From Beroe forskalii (taxonomy: Eukaryota > Ctenophora > Nuda > Beroida > Beroidae), in NCBI GenBank assembly GCA_011033025.1, contig WFMF01000146.1, forward strand, positions 1-64,000: a DNA stretch of 64,000 nucleotides. The letters run 5' to 3'. Position numbers and translations under genes: made by a program. Below, piece by piece: positions 33,201-48,200 of this stretch. The stretch's first letter is position 1. Every line of letters starts with the position of its first letter. The notes below the pieces were generated by a model. The model had not been told where the DNA came from. It made no database searches and worked only from the letters and a program-made list of their open reading frames with translations.

Positions 33201-36200
33201 AGTAAGTTAAAAATTAATTTAGAATTGCATCAGAACTTCGGTTAGAACAGTCGAAATCTCATTGATCATCTAATTTTGAATCTCATGATGGATTATGAAC
33301 TATGGGACCATGAAAATATGATTTTTAATTTGGATAGTTTTGATTGGGAGTCACGATCGTAGAATTGATTCGGCATTCCGGTAAAAGCGCGTGTGCATCA
33401 GGATGTAGGTAAACGTTGGGGCAGTTGGCACAGGATGGCTTCAACCATACCATATGATGATCCTTTCTAACCCTCCTCAATGCCCCCAATGTAGTAACTC
33501 TGTAATAGTGCTTTGGGACGATGATTCAGTCATTAATAAGGCATTCCCTATTTCCCACAGGACGAGGATGAAACGAGCAAGGAGAGTGAGATAGACAGGC
33601 GGCTGAAGGCTGGTATCACAACCATCACATTATGCAACAGACCCCTGACAGCCCCTACTCTAGGTTAGTCTGTCACCTTGGGACACTGGGACAGTACCAA
33701 TTGTTAAATCTGAAATTTTGGACTAATATAGATTTTTGATCACTTGAGCTACATGAAATAACTGTAGAGTGATGTAGCGGAAGTAGATGTTGATAATGGA
33801 ATCAATGGAGTGAAAATATCTAAAATTCATGACTGTCTATACCACCAGAGATTCTTTGTCTCCCCTCACCCTTTCCCCTGCAGCCGGCAGCACGGGCAGC
33901 ACCTTCAGCAACAGCAGTTGTCCGAGTGTCAGCACTGAGGGCAGCGTGTACGGGGGCGTGGTCCTCAGGAAGGTGGCATCCGACCTCTCCTCCACCCCTC
34001 CCTCGGCTACTGCCTCGTCAGCCACCCTACCACGCCGCTCTTTCTACCACACCTCCCTCACTTCCAGTGCCACTGACTTCTCCTCCTCCTCCAACCTGCC
34101 TAAGGAGTTTGCTGAGTACGCAGATTCGGTGTACTCTGCTATACCTCACAGAGCCAGGAGTAATAGTACTGGGGATGAAGTGGACCGGGCGAAACCACCC
34201 CTCAAACCTGCCAGGTACGACTCTGATGTCTAAATAAGCTCAAAATATGAGTTTTGATGAAGTTCTGTTTTTAGAAGGAAATGAGATTTTTGAGATCTGC
34301 TAATTTTCTGATAATCAGGCAGCTGCAGGCACCTCACGGCTCACAGTATTCAGTATGACCATTAATTGTTAATTATCAGGAAGAAGAGCGTGCAGAAGGA
34401 AATTCTGACGAAGCAACTCACCGAAAATAAAATAGCTATCAAGCAGGATGAGCCGCAGCCGAAGTTTACACGTGGTCAATCCCTGCAGGTAAGCTATTTT
34501 TTGAAATTCTGCTATTGTGTAATGTTGTTATGTAGGTATTTTAACGAATAGTGCCTGAGTTATCGTGATGATGTGCTATGGATTAAGGTGTTATGGTACT
34601 CAGCACTCACAGTACAATGCATGCAGGTGATGAGTACGGTGGATAAGAAGTTGCTGGAGAAGCAGGGAAAACGGAAGCGCTTCACCAGCGCAGACTTCTT
34701 GACTCGATCAGTCAGGGTAAGTACATAACTACGACTGTGTTATTATTCTTTTTATCTGGTGCAGGGTGATTTAACAGTGGCAGTTCGAACTGCAGTGTGC
34801 GCGGCGTTAGTTTGCGCGGCGTATAGACTTATAAATAACATGTCAGAACGACGCGCAAACTTACGCCGCGCACCAAAATACACGCGTACTGCAGTTCGAA
34901 CTGTCACTGTTAGCCGTTCAACGTCATCAATTAGCCATTCTTAATCATGAATATGACGTTGTCTCAACCGCCTATATATTACTTTTCGTGTGAGTGGTGA
35001 CCCTATACTGATGATAAAGGAGGTTTAATCTTAAAACCATGGCCCTCATCTGTCGTTCTGTCACTGCTCCATGTAATGTGATACAGGGAAACGTGCCAGC
35101 TTTTGCTTCACCACTGCTGCCATAATCTGACGCTGACATAGGAAGGCTGGACCTGTGAAGTGTTTGTTTTGCCCAAGTCATGCGCTCGTAGTCTTGACGT
35201 CAGTTCACAGCCTGCTGCCCAAATTAGTTCCAGACTACCAAATTGACTTGGTATGTCAAACAAATTTCCCGAGTCGAGGTTTTCCCTGCCAAACATTGTT
35301 GTTTTGTTGATGAGGCTGTACGATATGTCACATGACGTGTACAGTGGTATGATGAATATGATAGTATGATGATAGTAAAGTAGTAACGTGGCCGTTATCT
35401 GATGTAGTATGTGAGACTCTGCGACATTCTCACAGGGGCGTATGGAGGTTGATTACTCGTTATATTATATTAAACTACAATAACCAGCTTTCACAATAAC
35501 AACATCGTGTTGTTGTAAGCCGTCATGTGCCTGGAACGTATAATACCATGTGATTATTATATTGAGCCTTTGCTTCTGTAGTGTGCTTTATTAACCACAG
35601 TTCGTGTGTGTGTGTGCTGTTATAACCTGGTGTGCACAATACTTGGAATACTGTGACCCATCGTATTTGGGTTCTTGTTTATCTGTATTTGTATCATATT
35701 ACTAGCTCCCGTTTTGCTATGGTTCGCACACACGCTTGTACATCCAGGTACGTACATCAAAGTAACCAGTGTTCACCATTTTGTAACATATATTGTGTTG
35801 TTTCGTTTAGTAACACGATTGCCCCTTTATTTACCTCTCCTCCTCCTCACACTCACCCCTCACCAAACACTCACCCACTCGAACATATACCTCTGAGGGT
35901 GGGGTATGTTGGGGTGTTTGCGTGAGTGGTTGAGTGGGCTCCGAGGGGGTGAGAATCGTGGTAATTTCGTGGAAGTGAGTCAAGAAGAGGAGGTTCCTCT
36001 AACATCACTCCAGACCCCTTGGGTTATGGTGCACCCCGTGGGTTATTCTGGGACCAATTCCAGTACGGTACAGGTAAATCACTGAGATACTAAAAGGGTT
36101 GATAACCATACCGCTAAGACGTGCAGCCAAATTCTGGTGTAGACTTCGTTAGAAAATTTCTTAGTTGTGGAGTGCCAACGAATCAATTTAGCAACAGCCC

Positions 36201-39200
36201 AAAATTTCTCATCAGTGATAAATGATAATTTTAGATAGAAATCTTTAGCTGTCGTTCTTTCTTATTAGACTGTTAACTTAGCTAGCCCGTTTGACCGTGT
36301 GACTCTGAGTTGAGGCAAAAGTAGTAATATGTACAAGAAGCAACTGTTTAAGAGTATACTATTAGAAGAATGCTATTAAACTAGTCGTAGTGGCTTATTC
36401 ATTGCAGTATATTTTGCACCAGCTGTTGATTACATTTATTGGCTAATCCTGCTGTAAGTCAATAAAGAGATGATCACGCTGGCACAGTGAGATTAGCGAT
36501 GGTCTACGACTCTCAACTCAGGAAGTACATTTCTCATAGTGAGAGTTGAGCTTCATTTCAATACTTCTGTTATATAGTTTGTCTTGCATGAATTTGCGTA
36601 CTGTGAATTTATTTTAGAATAATTTTAGAAATACTTAATAATTCACATTGGTCTCGTACGTAAATTTGATTTGTAGACATCAGACAATGTGTGAGTTAAA
36701 TATGGATCATGGATGGATGATCCAATACTTGAAGAGCTGAAGTGCTTTTAAAGTACATATAATAATCCTGTCTGTGCGTTCTCTGAAGTTACTGTTCACA
36801 CTTGATATTAACGTAAAGTTGGCCCTAATACGCTTTGACGTGATGTTGCTTACTAATGTTGATATATCAACCATTTTTCATGCATATTGCATAACCCCCT
36901 CTTACTTTCGCTGTACTAGTCATGATGAGTTGTTTGTTGTAGAATTATTGTACTTCAAAGATTCAAGAGTTGTACTTCGTACTGTGTGTATTTTGTATAA
37001 ACATATTAAATCTTTGAGACATTTTTGTACTTTTGTAACCGCCGTGTTCTGATGAATCATGCTCAAAAAGGTTGGTAATTCCTTGCTAAATTGTTAACAT
37101 TGTTTCACTCCCCATTTTCAATGCAAAATGATGACTGATTTTATTATTATCAGCAAAATAAAAACAGATAACTGGATTTTTAATGCACCTATAGATCTCT
37201 AGATTCATATTTTGATCTTCATGATACTACATACATTTTGATACATTTTGAAGGGTTTAGCAGGGATCGCAGTTGGGATCAGTGATGTCCACGTACTCCA
37301 TCTCCTCGTTCACAGCTCCAGTCGAGTAAGGAGTTGCTGTTTGGAGGTGTGTAACCCGTAACCGGTGGCTTATCCGGGTATTGTGCGAGGAAGTCTCCAA
37401 GGGCTACTTTGAATGCCTCTAAGGCTGTTGCGGAGTTGACTGATTTAGGGAGTAAGTTCCAGAGACGAGCTGACTTTACCCCAAATGAGTTGTCGTAGGC
37501 AGTTGATACTGAACGTTGTGCCTTGTAGTTGAATGGCAGGATCTTAGCCCGTATTCCAAGACGTTCATTACTGTAGAACTCTAAACCAGTGCTATTTGGG
37601 GCCTTGTTCTGCAGGATCTTCCAAGTATGGATCATCGTGTATCGTTCACGTCTACGCTGGAGAGACATCAATCGCAGCTTCTTAAGCCGATCCCAATAGT
37701 CCATATCTTTGGTGCCAATTATTCGCTTAGTGAAGTAACGCTGGATAGACTCCACTGCCTGGATATCCTTGATTAAGTGGGGATCCCACACTGGGCAACA
37801 GTATTCCAGTCTGCTCCGTATCAAGGACTTGAAGAGGGTCAGCATTGTAAGCTCAGACCTGTCCCGGAAAGTCCCAAGGACCCATGAGGCGATCTTGCGT
37901 GAGTCTCTAACAACATTATACACTTGTAGGGTCCAGCTACAGTTGTCAGTCACCAAAATCTCTCATGGATGAGGTTGGCTGATGAATGTTCCCAGCGGGT
38001 GTCGTGTAATGCCTCAGCTCCGCGGTGAAAGGGAGGTTTCTTGAGTTGTTGAGACAAGTTCATTACCTCAAACTCATCCTGGCGGAGCACCATGTTGTTG
38101 TTCAAAGACCAACTGACATTTGATCGAGGTCTGTCTGTAACAGGGCCTTGCATAACATGGTGATGATCTGACGCATGATCTTAGTGTCATCTGCAAATGC
38201 CAGTGATTTTGACGAGGCAATTTTGATGATCATGTCTATCACGTAGAGAATGAAGAATATGGGACCCAGAACAGTTCCCTGGGAACACCACTATCGACAT
38301 TTGCGAATTCAGACTTTTGCCATCGACAACCACGGCCTGACGTCTGTTGGTGAGGAATTCCTCTATCCATCTAAGCAGTTTGCCTTTGATACCGTAGTGT
38401 TCTAGCTTTGCTAGCAGGATTCTGTGGTCCACTTTGTCGAACGCTTTGCTATAATCCAGATAGATTATATCTACCTCATTACCATCCTTAAGGCCCTTGA
38501 GAATGTAGTCAAAGTGTTCCAATAGTTGAGTTAGGCAACTTCTTGTCTTCCGGAAACCATGCTGATTGTCAGGAAGTATGCCGTTACTTTCTAGGTGGTC
38601 CACTAGACTGTTGCGAATGACTCTCTCGAAGATCTTAATGATGTGAGATGTTATGGACACTGGACGGTAGTTTGCCGGATCGGTTTTATTGCCTTTCTTG
38701 TAGATGGGTGTGATGTACTGCAGTTTCAGCTCATCTGGAATTCTGCCGTTAGAGAGTGAACTGTCCCATAAGAGCCAAAGTGGAAGGGAAAGGGTATCTT
38801 TGCAGCTGCAGAGGATCTTAGCTGGGATGTCATCATCGGGTGCTGCAGAGTAAGGATCTAGCTCCCCTATTGCTGTCTGGATGTCGTCCACAGAGAACTC
38901 TATGTCACTGAGGGTTGCAATTGAGGGGTCTCCCAGAGAATCAATGCAGGCTTGGGGGTCGACATTGTCCGGGTTACTAAACACACTAGTGTATTGAGCC
39001 TGGAGAATCTCAGCCTTCTCTTGCGGATCTGTGCTTAGGGATCCACTATCCTCAAATCGCATTTTTCACTGTTCCGACACGTTTACTATTCGACAGCATT
39101 TTTCGCCAGCCATAATATCACGACTGCGATTGCGAATGTTCACATCATACTATATAAACGCAACCGAGCATACCTTTTTACGGTATAATGGACTTGTGCA

Positions 39201-42200
39201 CTGCCCGTCCAGTAGAAGATTCACTTTCACATCATCACACTCCATTGTTATGTAAAATCATGATGGTAACATGCTCCTCCCCAATTATTGCTAATAATAG
39301 TCAATATTACTTTTTAATTACTTTTATACGGTGTTACAACTTTGCGGCTTTATGTAGTGACGTTCTTTACATTTTTGTATGTCTGTAACTCGTATACACT
39401 GAGCATGGTATGTACAAACTGTTTTAAGATGTTTAAATGTTAAGGATGTTTTTAGGATTGTCTTTGGGTTTGTTCTTCAGGGTGTTTTCGTATCAGTTCT
39501 ACACTATGAGTATGCAGCACCGTGAACTTTCAGTCATTATACAAATCCAGGACGCGGAAAGTTTGTTGTAGCATTTCCATGAGGAAATGATGTAAAATGA
39601 TGTAAAAACAATGGGTATTGTTCATTTCCCCGATTAGTATTACTTTCGGCACTTTCCCAGCTGATGTCGATCATCAATCATTATTGGCGCCACTTTCCAC
39701 CCTACACCTAAATCGAGTCTGTGACACAAATACACGTACAGAATTCAGAGTTTAATACGTCGTATTAAAATTTCTAGCAGCGTCTAGAGTTGAGAGAAAA
39801 CAGAGTATCAAATTAACAAAATCCATCAAATTACCAATGGATTATATGCATTATCTTTTGTCCTTAAGGCACGTTTCCTTACATGAAAAGTGTTCTTTAA
39901 GGCACGTTTCCTTACATGAAAAGTGCTCTTTAATATTGTAAAAAAGTCATATTGTGTTGTCTTGATCACAGAGCTTTTTGTTATAATATCTCATTTCCAT
40001 TAACAAAGCAGCATCTTAATAGTTTTTGCGATATTTTCTTCTTATCTGTTAGTAATTGTGACCACGTATATCTCACTGACAGTCAGATAGTGATTACCTG
40101 GCCTCTATCAGGGAGAGCGAAGTGACCTCATCCTTCACCACTGTGAGTTCTCTCTGTGCCCAGCTCCTTCATCATGATATCAAATACTTTACGAAACATG
40201 TTTGATAGTAACAAAATTTGGGGATTTCACGGAAAAATCCCCATATTCCCCCCTCCTCGCTATAAAATTTCAATATGGCGTCAAAATGCGTAATATTGAA
40301 AAAATCCCCATATTTTCGAACCCCCGTGTTTCGAGTCCCAGGATTTTGTGTTACATAAATATTCGTAAGGTACGCTGTCCTTCGCAGGAGAATTAACTTG
40401 CTGTTATATCGATTTCACAATGTGGAATTTAACAAGAGTTCTGATACCGCGCGCGCTCGATATTTGGTCTCAGCTCTTGTTAAATTCCACTGCCGTGGAA
40501 TCAGCTTGCACTGACGAACTACGTACTTGTGCAAGCATTTCTAATCACGGTATGAACTTAAACATGCCTGGGCTGTGGAAAGTGAGGGATTGAGGAGAAT
40601 GCTGCAAATTCTGACTGACAAGCTCCTGATGTCACTTACCACTGTCCTGTGAACGTGGCAGATTGTTAATAAGTGCCGATTGTCAGCACGTTAATCAGGG
40701 CAGATTTTGCTTTTAACGATGTGCTTTTAACTGAGCAGTGTTAATCAGTTGTGGATGAGCTGCTGGTGTTAATGCAGTATTATACCAGCCATGTATACTC
40801 AAGCTGTGGATTGCTTCAGGAATGCGTGTATGTTTTGTGTTTGCTGCATTGTTCTTCTTTATTACTGTTGTCGGTTGTTTCGGACTGATTTCACCCGGGA
40901 TTTATTTACATACCATATGTATCGTCAATGTGTATGCAGTATTATGACATTATGCTGAATGAGAATAATCAGATTTTGAAAGTTGAATGTTGCTCGTGTG
41001 TATTTTGAGTTGGCACTGCTACCAATCTCCTGATGTGACGTCATCATTTAATCACTCGACATGCCTCATGCGTGAAATGCATGATATTCGGGTAAATTCA
41101 CATAGTTTAATATAACTGTGGATCACTGAAGTAACTTACAATAGTACGTAATATTTTCAAAATAACACAAAAACAAACTTTTTAAAATCCTTCCGTGTAA
41201 AAATAGTTTGAAAATTCTTTTTAGCACAGGAACCGTCAGTAATATTTAATAGCTTGGTAGAGATATCACGAAGATAACACACAAAAACATAATTAATACA
41301 CAGTTCATGCACAGTTTCTATCATGGATCTGGCATGCAACTTTCAATCCAACGCCCTTTGAGGACAAGCAACCGAAATCGAGCGGAAGTTTTAAAGGTTA
41401 CCACACTTACGACGAGCAACAAACATATTGCCTCTTGTTTGCCCTTAAAATACTTATAAATTAGTGCAGGCAAATATAAAATCTATATTCTATGATAAAA
41501 TATAAGCACAGTTTCTCGATAGTGGAACCTCTTGTTGCCCCAGGCACTCCCGGGTCCAAGAATAGAAAAATATCGTCCAAGGAACTTGTGACGTCGGTAT
41601 CGGCACTTGAAATATGACGTCAGTCTCTCCTTTTACAGTCAATTTCAGTTCAAAAATTCGGTCACTGACGCCTTGTCGTCTCCGAAAGTCCAACTTCACT
41701 TCCTAGTCTCCCAACTCATCTTCCACTTTTATATTGTACGTCCACACCAATAGCTCAATAGTATTGAATTTCACCTTCTCCTTTCACAATCTAGAATGAG
41801 AATTGTGGATTAATTCGCTCCATTCACGCCGTTTCGACGTATTTCTTCATAGACGCCATATATTCTAGGGGTTGCTTGAGTTTGGCATATCGTTCCATAA
41901 GCAACAAATCTCGCCCTGAGTTTTGTTCCATTCTTACAGAAGTTTGGTAGAACCCACCACCGGAGTTCCGGAGACCAGTCCTAACGTTAGCAGGTTAGCA
42001 GACGATATCTATACCCATATCGTAGCGTAGAGCTAGCTCGGCAACAATTATCTCTTGGCGGTTGTTGTGAAGATGTTCCTAAACTCCGTGAAGCTCAGCG
42101 TTCCGTCGTTGTTCCTGTCAACCTGAAACACAGGGACCCTGTATTTCGTATTCATGAATCGTGATTAATAAACTTAGCACCAGCATTATGCGACAAGAAG

Positions 42201-45200
42201 AGTTTCATTACTCATTACTTCATTAGCTGTATTTGTAGTCGTTAAAAAAGATAAACTTGACTTCCCGAAAACGATTTTAGAACTTGACTTTAATAAGGGT
42301 TTATTTTCTGCTAGGAAAGAAGATAAATCAATCCTTGCGGAAGATAAGACATCCAGATGTATGCATCAAAATGGGCCTTATGTCCGATCCTACCTTCTTG
42401 AACATCATGTCCATGTCGTGTTTGGTGATGCCCACATCGGCCCCTCTCATCGACTCCCTGAGTTCTTCCAGCGTTATTTCCCCTCCGTGGTCCAAGTCTA
42501 TCATGTTGAATGCTTCCATCACCTCGTTAGCCCTGCGAAGATTGTTTATTGTTAACCTATGATTGTTGTAAATAAACGGCATTCATTGGTTTCTGTACAT
42601 GACAGTTGAGTTAATGATCTCTAGATAATGGATGTCTCTTTGAGCGCTCACCAAATAGCGGATTATAAATAATCATAAGTAAGTTAATTTTAGTTAAATT
42701 CATTATTTACGGTGTTCTGGGCAGCATTTATCTATTATTCTGTAGTTGATCTAGATTAAAGACGGTTAATATTATTTAGATGAAAAATAATCTTAATATT
42801 TGTCTTAAAATTGTAACCGGTCATTGCCTTGGTCGTTGGACCCCGAGTACACAGACGATGGATGATAATTGAATATTATTAAACTTAGATCACATGATTC
42901 CCAACCCATCCCTTGATAGTTTGGAAAAGTGCCAGTATTTTGAGCCCTCTAGAAGAAAGTGATGCGATAACTGAGAACAACCTCAAACCCTAAATTAATA
43001 AGACCTAAATAAATGGACGACCTGCCCTCTATCCTCGTATAATGTTCAATATCAATAATGGTCTGATAACCCGCAGCCTCTTCAACTAAACACAACCGGG
43101 GAGATGAAGTATGAACTCTAGAGTTGAGAGTTTTTTGTGCTTATTGTACCCAAAAAGTGGTCATGCATAAAGAATATGACCAAAAAATCTACTAGGATCA
43201 AGGTGAAAAATTTTTGCCTCCCCAATCGAACTTTTTGTTTTACAAAAATCAAAATTCATCGAAAGGGTTTAGTTTGAAAGTGACGTTATTTGGGAATAAT
43301 TGTAATAAGATAAGTGTAAAGCAGGTCCAGGTTTACAATAGAACTATCGAAGTACAGTAGTTATAATATCAGAAAAGTGCCCGAAAATTGCTACTTTATG
43401 ATATCAACCGGAAAAGTACTTATGCGGCGGCCAGTGTCCGTCCTCTCCGTATTTCCAAAATTTCTTCAAATCATAATTTCAACTAACTGCCCTTGCATAT
43501 TATCACACGTGTTGGAGTTTGGCATCTTACGCGGGGGTCACTTAGAGTGGGCTCTGCAGCTATCACACAGCTAGTATCCAGGATCAATTCTCCGGTAATT
43601 CTAACTTTGACTCTTTCGGCAAATCATTTAAATCATTTCATTCATTGTCCATTCAGATTCTTGCTTCTCAAAATCAAAAAATGAACCAGACAGATTCACA
43701 GTCACGTGCGACGCTCTGAATGTTTAATTTTCGTCGTTAAAAATCCTTTTTCTGCACTATGCGATCATTTGAGCATTAATTGTCTAGCTGGGGGAGGAAA
43801 TATGTCTTAGTTGCTGCATTATTATATTTGATTAAAAACTTGAGTTTCATTAAGTCCAGCTACAAATAAGAGCGAAGTCAAGCCATTCTCCAGAATGGGC
43901 CGAATTAAATATCACATTTATCATCATGAAGAATATTACTTTGCTGGGTTATTAATATAGGGAATTAGAAATATCTCTCTGATTAGCTCGACCTCGTACT
44001 GAATTATCTCATCTCAGAAATCTCATATCCTTTCCTCTTTCGTTACAAATCACAACCCTCCTGTTTGAGTTCCCAACATGATGCAGCTGTTAGTATGGCT
44101 TGTGTTGGGAGTTATATTAAGCCATGTTTTTCCTATTCTTTCAGCTGAAGGGGACAGCTCAGCTGGAACAATTTTACCAAAATCAATGGAAAAAGAGGTT
44201 ACAAGTTCTGTTTTCCACACAACTGCAATGGAAAAAGAGGTTACAAGTTCTGTTTTCAACACAACTGCAATGGAAAAAGAGGTTACAAGTTCTAATGTCC
44301 ACACAACTGCAATGGAAAAAGAGGTTACAAGTTCTGATGTCCACACAACAGCAATGTATATGGAACTTATGAAGGAGAGAAAAGGCCTTTTGCCTCTTCC
44401 GATTTTCACCCTTAGCCCATACATGCGTTACATGTCGCATTGCTTCCAAGACCTGGAGGAAGTGTCTGGCAATTACTCGATTCTGATGAGAAGCTTTGTT
44501 ACTTTTGCCGCGTTTTCGTGCTGGGAGTACTGTGAGTTCGTCCCGGAGTGCGAAGCTTTTTCCTTCCACGTGAAAAGTAAACGCTGCTCTCTCTTTGGCC
44601 TCAAGTTACGAGCTGGATTCGACGGAGAGGAAACCAATGTAGATAGGTCAAAAAATGGAATTGTGGGCGAGGAATCGAGTGGCTTGGAACGAGGTAATGG
44701 ATCCAGTATGGAACGAGGTGAGAAGTCCAAGATGGAAACAGATGATGAATCAAAGATGGAAACAGGTGAGAAGTCCAGGATAGAAATAGGCGTTGAATTC
44801 AATGATATGGTCTCACTGAATGAACTCAGTAAAGAAATTAATGATACAGAACGTAGCAACAAGGATCGACCCAAACACAAGCCTGCAAAATATCGTCGTC
44901 AGATAATGACAAAGTCTTGCATGGAATGCCCGGTAAGTGTGGCAAGTCTCGCAGACACTAGCCAGCCCATCTTCATCGTGAACGATTATAATCAGTGCCT
45001 TGGGCTTCCATATTTTGAAAAGCATATCTCTGCGTCGTATCATACGTTAATTTGGGGTGAATGTGGCGAATTAAGCATGTGGATCATATCACGGACAAAG
45101 TTTCACCGTTTTGGAGACAATATCACTGTTGTTCGTATTTATAACTTTGAAAGAGATGATTTTAGATTGAGCTGGCAGAAAGGAAAAGCGAGATTGGTAA

Positions 45201-48200
45201 TGGTGCTAGAAGTGCCTAAAGACGTTCCTGGACTAGATCACCAAGACCTCTTTCAAATGTCCCTCGTTCACCATGGAAGCATTCCTTGTAGTTTTACTCT
45301 GAAAAAAATTCGCTTCAAGATGCATTACGATTCATGGAGATTTATGACAGTTTCAGATTTAAGCGTATTTGTGGATACCATTCCCGTAGAACAACTGACA
45401 ATGATCAAAATGATACCCGGAATTGCAGTTCCTTTGAATGAACCATGTTCACTTGACGACCTATTTGTAGAAAACGGTAAAGTTCTGAATCCTAAACAAG
45501 TTCCTTTCCTGTTTAACGGCCAACATATAACCATACAATGTGACCCTGGATTCGGGATAGAGGTATTCAACTTTGAACCTTTCCAAGAAGCTTTTTGTGA
45601 TGACGGCAGAATCGAGGCAATATTCCAGTGCCGGAGGAACCTTACTGGTCTGACAGAAACAGAAGAGAGTGGTGATACTCCACCACCCTCACCCGGGAGC
45701 GTGACACCTGTACCGCTCGATGTGACACCTGCTGCACCCCTGACAGAAGGGAGTACAGGAGGTGTCAGTGGAGTGTGGAGATCAGCTCCTCCTCACACTG
45801 CCGTACCTGGACTTGTTTTGGTACTTTCTGTTTTGCAGTTGCCTCACTAGAGAGCTGACTCATGGTGTTCTGCTGGAGGAGTCCTTTTGAGCGTTTGGTG
45901 TCAAGCAATTGGATACTTCATTTGATACTCGAATAGGACGCTAACTATACTAGACTTGTTGTCAGCTTTTTTTTCAGCTGACCAAAAACATTTTGGAGTT
46001 GGGAGGAAACCAACAACCTTCAAACCACTTCAATGGGCACATTATGCCAGGCTGGTTGCAAAGAATGAATAGTTTAGGTATTGGAGGATTGGGGAGGCAA
46101 TGGTATCGAGAAATTCTATAGATAAGACATTTGATTAAAGTAATCTAATCAATAAAACTATGTATAGAAATTAAAGCAGCTGATGCATGTTACTATATTA
46201 CCTTGTACCTTTAGTTAAACTTTCGAAATTTTTCGTCGTTCATCCTTCTTGACTCTTAGAAAACTAGAAAAAAGGATTAAATTCGTACAATTAACTGATA
46301 ACTTGGTGAGCAGAAATACCAAGAACTGGTCAAGAAATTCATCAGGAGTCATCAGTCAAGCAAATGAGAATTTTGCTCAAGAATGTAGAGCTGCTGGGAT
46401 CTGGGGCGCAGCCCCAAACGCCAGAGGGTATGAGAGGAAGTAATTCTCTTCACAATACAATTTCTTATATCACATTTCAATTTTTAAAGTTTCCAGAGTT
46501 AGATGCCACCCACTACCTCCTCTGTTCATCTCCTTCAGAATCCTTCAATTTTGACCACCCCCACCCACATTTTGACATTTTCTGACCCGAAATTTCCATC
46601 CCCTTTTGATGGGGGGTATAGATCTATGCGATTAACACTTAAAGTGTTTGGTGGGCATATTCTGCCCAAACTCGAAATTAAATAAATTTTACACAAAAAT
46701 GCAAATAGTTAGCGGCATCAATTTCTCAGTAGCTTCCTAAATATGGCCCATTTGAAGGTAGCTCAATTGGCAATCTCCGAGAGTGTTTAGATTTCAGAAT
46801 AAGAAAACACCACTTTTTGGGCAAAATTTGCCTACCAAATTTGCCGAATTTGGGTTGGGTAAATGCTGCCCAATTAGGCAAAATAATTCTGTGGGCAAGA
46901 TTTGCCCAACTGTAGTGGGTGAAAAGTGTCCACTCCAAAAACTTTTGGGCAAATTTCACCCAATTCTTGGGCAAACTGTGACCAATTCTTGGGCGAATCG
47001 TGACCAATCCTTGGGGAAATTTGTCCAATTGATTGGGCGCATTATGCCCATTTCCCCTAATACCACAGAATATGTATCAAATAATTGGCCAGTAATGTCA
47101 AAAAGTTGGGAAATGACATGGAAAACGTCACAAATTCAATGGATTAACCCGTTGCATTTTAAAACAATTTTATGGCATTCGTCACTTTTCTAGCGTTTGA
47201 TTTGAATTCTCAATTAATTGTTCAACTCTTATCAAGACAGTTCAAGAAGCAAGGGGTTACTGAAATTCATAAAAGGATTGAAATTACCTTTGAAGGCATG
47301 TAAAATGTGGCGGTCTATAAATTTGTATACCTAACATAGAAATTAGCATAAATCCGAATCCTTGGAGCTACTAAGAAGTACGATGCTCAGCCAGCAGATT
47401 TTTTTAGTCAAGGGAAGTGAAATCGATAATATGCATGAGATTTATGTGGTGTGAATCATCTCATCTGAAGGAGTTCTTGCGTTGAATTCAATAATCAACC
47501 ATAGATGATCATGAAAATGAAGTTTTTTCACTTTATTAGAACATCCGTCAAAAGTGTGTGATATATTTTTCAAAGAAATTTCACTTTCCTTCTCATAAGT
47601 CCATAATGATTTAAAAAAACGAGAAACATCGTTGCAATCTATGCAAATACTCCTTTGAAGTGATTTGGGCAAATAATACCCAAGCAATGAAATTGGATAT
47701 AAATTGCCCAATTATTTGGGCACAAAATGTCCAAATTCCTTGGGTAAAATACAACCAAACCTTCATGGAGAATATCTCTATTATTCATCCCAATTTTTAT
47801 CCAAAAATTTTGTTGTGAGTTAAAAGAACAATTTCTAACTTATATCAGCATGCTTTCAAGTTGCGATTTGAGTAATAAAATGTTCGAAATACAAAATCTA
47901 AATTTGGTAAAAAATGATTTGGGCGAATATTGCCCAATGGGCAGTTTTTGCCCAATACAGTATCACCCATGAAAGTGACCAACAGAGACTCAAAATGAAA
48001 TATTGTAGCTCCATACCCCAATATAGGCTCCCTCCCGGACTCCGGACTGCATATAAGTGATGTTAAGGTATGCAGGCTTTTTGTTACAGGGTGCCACCCC
48101 TATGCGAGAGGAAGTATCGCATGCATGCCTTTTCCTAGTGGATATGCTGGCCTACATTATCATATGCATGCTTTTTTTGTACAACATTGACCTACACTTG

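Noticed and set aside
39031-39255. Possible 5' extension of the LINE
   Set aside because: Similarity to LINE coding sequence stops at about 39062; the sequence beyond shows no endonuclease motifs.
41490-41699. 69-codon - strand ORF (K-L-D-F-R-R-R-Q-G...)
   Set aside because: Good-looking composition, but no acceptor/donor pair that joins it to the EF-hand gene and no recognised domain.
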